A stretch of 64,000 nucleotides of DNA from Glutamicibacter soli (GTDB taxonomy: Bacteria; Actinomycetota; Actinomycetes; Actinomycetales; Micrococcaceae), in assembly GCF_003309065.1 (NCBI RefSeq), contig NZ_POAF01000001.1:62001-126000 (forward strand), given 5' to 3'. The notes below the pieces were generated by a model. That model was not told the origin of the DNA. It worked only from the letters and a program-made list of their open reading frames with translations, and ran no database searches. A program made the position numbers and the translations under genes. Position 1 is the stretch's first letter; each line of letters begins with the position of its first letter. Shown one piece after another: positions 60,707 to 64,000 of this stretch.

Positions 60707-61210
60707 ATGATCCCATGCTTCCCGCGCCGTGCGCGCCGCGTCCTCGCCCCGGGCCTGCTGCTGCCCGTCGGCGCGCTCCTGCTCTCGGGCTGCGCCATGC
60801 TCGGCACCTACGAAGGGCACACCTGCGACGGCAGGAAACCTGTCGCCTCCCTGGAGCAAGCCGGCCGCCAGCTGGTCCAGGCCGCGTACGACCAGGACGT
60901 GGAAGCCGCCTGCCGGGTGGCAACCCCCTACGCCGGCGTCGAGCTGGAGCCGAGCATGCTCGGCAGGACCCGGGAGCTGCTGGCAGGCGCCGGGGTCACC
61001 CCGCAGAATGTGCAGGTGCTGGTCGGCGAGCAGATGGGCAGCTCCTATTCCGTGCTGCTGGGCAGCACGGAGGGAGAGGGCCGGGTCGCCGTCACCGGCC
61101 ACGCGGTGTGGGACGCCGGCTTCACCATCTCGCTGCCCGACGACGCCTATCCGGAGCTGCCGCAGGCGCCTGGGGACCCTGCCTCGCCACCCTCCTCCGC
61201 GGCGCCCTAG
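60707..61210 (+). CDS. Small lipoprotein, unrecognised family
   Basis: The 167-residue protein has an Arg-rich N-terminus, a hydrophobic segment and a lipobox 'LLSGC' at residue 29. The mature part is about 139 residues with a conserved-looking 'YDQDVEAACRVATPYAGVELE' start (Cys, Asp-rich) and ends in a Pro/Ser tail. It has no recognised domain. It is divergent from leuS. The ATG at 60707 gives a complete signal peptide. Confidence 0.7.
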   Translation: MIPCFPRRARRVLAPGLLLPVGALLLSGCAMLGTYEGHTCDGRKPVASLEQAGRQLVQAAYDQDVEAACRVATPYAGVELEPSMLGRTRELLAGAGVTPQNVQVLVGEQMGSSYSVLLGSTEGEGRVAVTGHAVWDAGFTISLPDDAYPELPQAPGDPASPPSSAAP

Positions 61211-61298
61211 GCCGCAGCCGGAAAATCGGCTGGCCGGGTTATCCACACTGCGCAGGCGCCTGCCCCCGCGCCGCCGGCTTCGGCCCGAGGCTGGATTC

Positions 61299-63113
61299 AT
61301 GACCACCGAAGCCCTGCTCACCGCGCTGCACACCTTGTGCACCTCCCCGAAGCATCTGGGGACCCAGCTCACCGCTGGCATGCTGGTGCGCCTGGGCGCG
61401 CTGTGCCTGGCACTGTTCACCGCGCTCGGCCGGCTGGTCCACGAGGCGCGCGATCCCCGCCTGGTCCTCGCCCATGCGCAGCTAGTGGAGCAGTTCGCCC
61501 AGCAGGTGCACCGCGAGCAGCTGGCCGGCGCGCTGGAGGCCGAGGTCACCGGCGCGGCCGGGCTCAGCCTGGCCACCTACGATGCGTTGCGCGCCGGAAC
61601 CTGCGATCTGGAGGCCGAGCCCGAGTTCGCCTCCGGGCGGGCTGGCTACAAGACCGCCGGCGATCTGCTCGCCGCATGGCTGGGCATCACCTATTTCGAG
61701 GCGCAACGCCGGATCGACGACGCGCACCTGCTCATCGGCCGGCGCACCGCCCAGGGCACCATCTGCGCGCCGCGCTTCGAGCACCTGGCCAGCATCTACG
61801 CCCAGGGCCAGGCCGACCGCCGCGCCATCGCCGGCACCGCCCGCAGCCTGGAGAAGCTCGAAAAACCGGACACCACCTTCGACGGGGTGCCCTGTTCGCT
61901 CACCGCCCGCGCGGCCGACGGCAGGCTGCTGGAGGAGCATGCAGCCGACGCGCTGCGCGAGCTCGGCCCGATCGAGGCGCGCAAGCAGATCGGCACGCAG
62001 ATCAAGACCTACAAGGAGCTGCACGAGGAAAAGCTCCCGCCGGACCTGGGCCTGTTCATCGGGCCAGTCGTCCGGGGTGTGCACACCTTCACCCTGCGCA
62101 CCCTGGCCGCCCACGCGGAGTACCTGCGCTCGGTAGCGGCCCAGTCCGGCAGCAAACGCACCAAGGCCGGCAAGCACGCGCGCAAGCCCGACGCGGATCA
62201 GGCCGTTTCGCCCGAGCCCCCGGACGCCCCCGCACAACAGGAATCCCCCGCAGCGGAGAATGAGGGCACCGCGTCCGGCGATCAGCGGCCGACGCCTGAC
62301 TGGCTCCAGCCCGAGGGGCCGATGCCCGACTGGGCCGCGGAAGACCCGGAGCCCTCCAGCAGCGCGGACCAGCAGCCCGATCAGGAGTCCCCAGCGGGCG
62401 CCGCAGCGGATGATGACGGTCCGAAGCCCGATCCCGACGCCGAACCACATGAAAACGACGCCGAGGAGCCGGCCGCCGAGGAGCCGAACGCCCCGCTGCG
62501 CCGGCTGAACGCGCTGATGGCCATCCTCACCACGTCGTTCACGGGGAGCGCCGCGAAGCCGATCGTGCCGAAGATCCTGGTCTACCTGCGGCTCAAGGAC
62601 CTGCAGAACCTGGCCGAGGCCCATGGCATCAGCGCCCACGGGGTGGACATCCCGCCGGGCGAGCTGAGAAAACTACTGGTCACAGCCCGGGTGATCCCGC
62701 TGGTGCTGGGCGGCAACAGCCAACCGCTGGACGTCGGACGCTCCAGGCGCTTCCACCAGGGATACATCAAGATGGCGGTGATGGCCCGTGATCGCGGGTG
62801 CATTGTGCCCGAATGCACGACGCCCCCGGACCTGGTGGAGATCGACCACTACAAGAAGCCATGGGCGGAAGGCGGCACGACCAGCGTCGACTCCGGGGCG
62901 GCGATGTGCTCCAACGAGCACCACGGCCGCCACTCCGGCCAGCTGAAAGTGGTCGACGTCAACGGGCTGCCGCAAGTGCTGCTGCCGCCGCACCTTGATC
63001 CCGAGCAGAAGCCCCGGCGCAATACCTACTGGGGCGCCCTGCAGCTCGACGACGACCCGCCCGGCGGCGCTGGGCCCCCGGCCACGGATCCTCCCGCGGA
63101 CCGGCGCGGGTGA
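61299..63113 (+). CDS. DUF222-HNH endonuclease domain protein
   Basis: The 604-residue protein has an N-terminal DUF222 region (about 60-290), a low-complexity acidic/Pro-rich linker (about 285-400) and a C-terminal HNH motif: 'CIVPECTTPPDLVEIDHYKKP' with 'HHGRHSG' near residues 500-550. Such proteins are very common, often multicopy, in Micrococcaceae and other actinobacteria, and lack clear function. A DNA-damage or mobile origin has been suggested for the family, but this is not shown. The start chosen is ATG 61299; an open frame continues upstream and overlaps the lipoprotein gene, but has no start signal. Confidence 0.8.
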   Translation: MTTEALLTALHTLCTSPKHLGTQLTAGMLVRLGALCLALFTALGRLVHEARDPRLVLAHAQLVEQFAQQVHREQLAGALEAEVTGAAGLSLATYDALRAGTCDLEAEPEFASGRAGYKTAGDLLAAWLGITYFEAQRRIDDAHLLIGRRTAQGTICAPRFEHLASIYAQGQADRRAIAGTARSLEKLEKPDTTFDGVPCSLTARAADGRLLEEHAADALRELGPIEARKQIGTQIKTYKELHEEKLPPDLGLFIGPVVRGVHTFTLRTLAAHAEYLRSVAAQSGSKRTKAGKHARKPDADQAVSPEPPDAPAQQESPAAENEGTASGDQRPTPDWLQPEGPMPDWAAEDPEPSSSADQQPDQESPAGAAADDDGPKPDPDAEPHENDAEEPAAEEPNAPLRRLNALMAILTTSFTGSAAKPIVPKILVYLRLKDLQNLAEAHGISAHGVDIPPGELRKLLVTARVIPLVLGGNSQPLDVGRSRRFHQGYIKMAVMARDRGCIVPECTTPPDLVEIDHYKKPWAEGGTTSVDSGAAMCSNEHHGRHSGQLKVVDVNGLPQVLLPPHLDPEQKPRRNTYWGALQLDDDPPGGAGPPATDPPADRRG

Positions 63114-63122
63114 ACGAAAAAG

Positions 63123-63154
63123 GATCCCGGCCAACCTGGTGGTTGACCGGGATC
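63123..63154. terminator. Hairpin between the HNH gene and glpK
   Basis: GATCCCGGCCAACC (63123-63136) pairs with GGTTGACCGGGATC (63141-63154) with one mismatch. It is preceded by GAAAAAG, so on the minus strand TTTTTC follows and it can terminate glpK. Confidence 0.85.
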
Positions 63155-63189
63155 AGTGGTCGGCCGACTGCTGGGCCGTCGGGAAAACG

Positions 63190-64000
63190 CTAGGCCTTGG
63201 TGTCTTCGTCGACCCAGTCGAAGGTGCGGGTGACGGCCTTCTTCCACAGCCGCAGGCTGCGTTCGCGCTCTTCGGCACCCATCACAGGCTCCCAGCGCTT
63301 GTCCTCTGACCAGTTCGCCTCCAGCTCGCCCAGGTCCTTCCAGAACCCGACGGCCAGGCCGGCCGCGTAGGCGGCGCCCAGCGCGGTGGTCTCGGTGACC
63401 TTCGGGCGGACCACGGGCACGCCGAGGATATCGGCTTGGAACTGCATCAGGTGCTCGTTGGCGACCATGCCGCCATCCACCTTCAGCTCGGTCAGCGGCA
63501 CCTCGGCGTCGGCGTTGACCGCGTCCAGCACCTCGCGGGTCTGGAACGCGGTGGACTCCAGGGCCGCGCGGGCGATGTGGTGCTTGTCCGCGAAGCGGGT
63601 CAGCCCGACGATCGCGCCGCGCGCGTCCGAACGCCAGTACGGGGCGAACAGGCCGGAGAACGCCGGCACGATGTACACCCCACCGTTGTCCTCGACGTGG
63701 CTGGCCAGTTCCTCGATCTCCGGGGCGCTGGCGATCATGCCGATGTTGTCGCGCAGCCACTGCACCAGCGACCCGGCGACCGCGATCGAGCCCTCCAGCG
63801 CGTACACCGGGGCGGCGTCGCCCAGCTTGTAGGCCAGCGTAGTGATCAGCCCGTTGCTTGAGGAGACGATCTCCTGCCCGGTGTTGAAGATCAGGAAGCA
63901 GCCGGTGCCGTAGGTGTTCTTCGCGGTGCCCGCGCCGAAGGCGGCCTGCCCAAAGGTTGCCGCCTGCTGGTCGCCCAGGATGCCGGCGACCGGCACCTCG
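63190..64000 (-). CDS. glpK: Glycerol kinase, C-terminal part (5' end outside window)
   Basis: About 270 C-terminal residues of a family of about 500 are visible. FGGY-type motifs include '[11 protein letters not shown]', '[16 protein letters not shown]' and '[17 protein letters not shown]', and the phosphate-binding '[13 protein letters not shown]'. It phosphorylates glycerol to glycerol-3-phosphate using ATP. The frame is open to the window edge, so the true start is outside. A terminator follows the stop codon. Confidence 0.95.
   Translation of the reverse strand, partial: EVPVAGILGDQQAATFGQAAFGAGTAKNTYGTGCFLIFNTGQEIVSSSNGLITTLAYKLGDAAPVYALEGSIAVAGSLVQWLRDNIGMIASAPEIEELASHVEDNGGVYIVPAFSGLFAPYWRSDARGAIVGLTRFADKHHIARAALESTAFQTREVLDAVNADAEVPLTELKVDGGMVANEHLMQFQADILGVPVVRPKVTETTALGAAYAAGLAVGFWKDLGELEANWSEDKRWEPVMGAEERERSLRLWKKAVTRTFDWVDEDTKA

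Overview
The window is about 64 kb of high-GC actinobacterial chromosome. Gene content and order (fused pafBC-tatA-tatC-helY; ppm1/rbpA; qcrCAB with ctaE and ctaCDF; recO-uppS; phoH-ybeY-corC-era; hrcA-dnaJ; lepA-hemW; holA-comEC-comEA-degV-leuS) point to a Micrococcaceae member close to Arthrobacter or Glutamicibacter. This is an inference from family knowledge; no rRNA or tRNA gene was seen to confirm it.

Layout. 1-6.3 kb: end of a fused PafBC transcription factor, a small membrane protein, TatA, TatC and the Ski2-like helicase HelY, all on +. 6.3-9.6 kb: a YtcJ-like amidohydrolase, polyprenol-phosphate mannose synthase with a long structured upstream region, and the convergent RNA polymerase-binding protein RbpA, which has a sigma-R/SigH-type promoter. 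9.7-13.9 kb (-): band-7 and NfeD membrane proteins, an RlmA-like rRNA methyltransferase, peptide deformylase and a ZapE-like ATPase. 14-19 kb is the most accessory-looking part: an ArsR-type regulator, two RibD/DHFR-like paralogues, an ACR3-like carrier, DUF3054 and a SatD/SatE-like pair with two operator-like palindromes. 19-30 kb holds the aerobic respiratory chain: ctaE-qcrC-qcrA-qcrB on + and ctaC-ctaD-ctaF on -, with a Lrp-type RAM protein, trpD, a GntR regulator and erpA around them. 30-43 kb: M20 dipeptidase, DUF3043, pyrD, an alpha/beta hydrolase, uppS, recO, leuA with a Leu-rich leader peptide, a frame-disrupted small gene, era, a CorC-like protein, ybeY and phoH. 43-53 kb: a GerMN-Gmad2 lipoprotein, rsmE, dnaJ and hrcA under a CIRCE operator, DUF3097, DUF4870, hemW, lepA, a PemK/MazF-like protein and rpsT. 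53-64 kb: holA, comEC, comEA, degV, leuS, a lipoprotein, a DUF222-HNH protein and the C-terminal part of glycerol kinase (cut by the window end).

Most of this is core metabolism and information processing. The most interesting signals are regulatory RNA. The leuS leader carries a leaderless 8-codon ORF with a single rare CTA leucine codon, then a hairpin, an intrinsic terminator, and an 8-bp long-range complementarity spanning that terminator. The leuA leader carries an 18-residue peptide with four consecutive leucine codons (CTT CTA CTA CTA), and the leuA Shine-Dalgarno overlaps a small hairpin. The rpsT leader has mutually exclusive hairpins and its Shine-Dalgarno in a hairpin loop. Many genes place a TAGGAT/TAGGCT-like -10 box 6-7 nt before the start codon, so leaderless transcription looks common.

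Limits: all calls come from reading the sequence. No database search, RNA folding program or comparative alignment was run. Starts were chosen from Shine-Dalgarno sites, promoter spacing and family length, and are marked where ambiguous.
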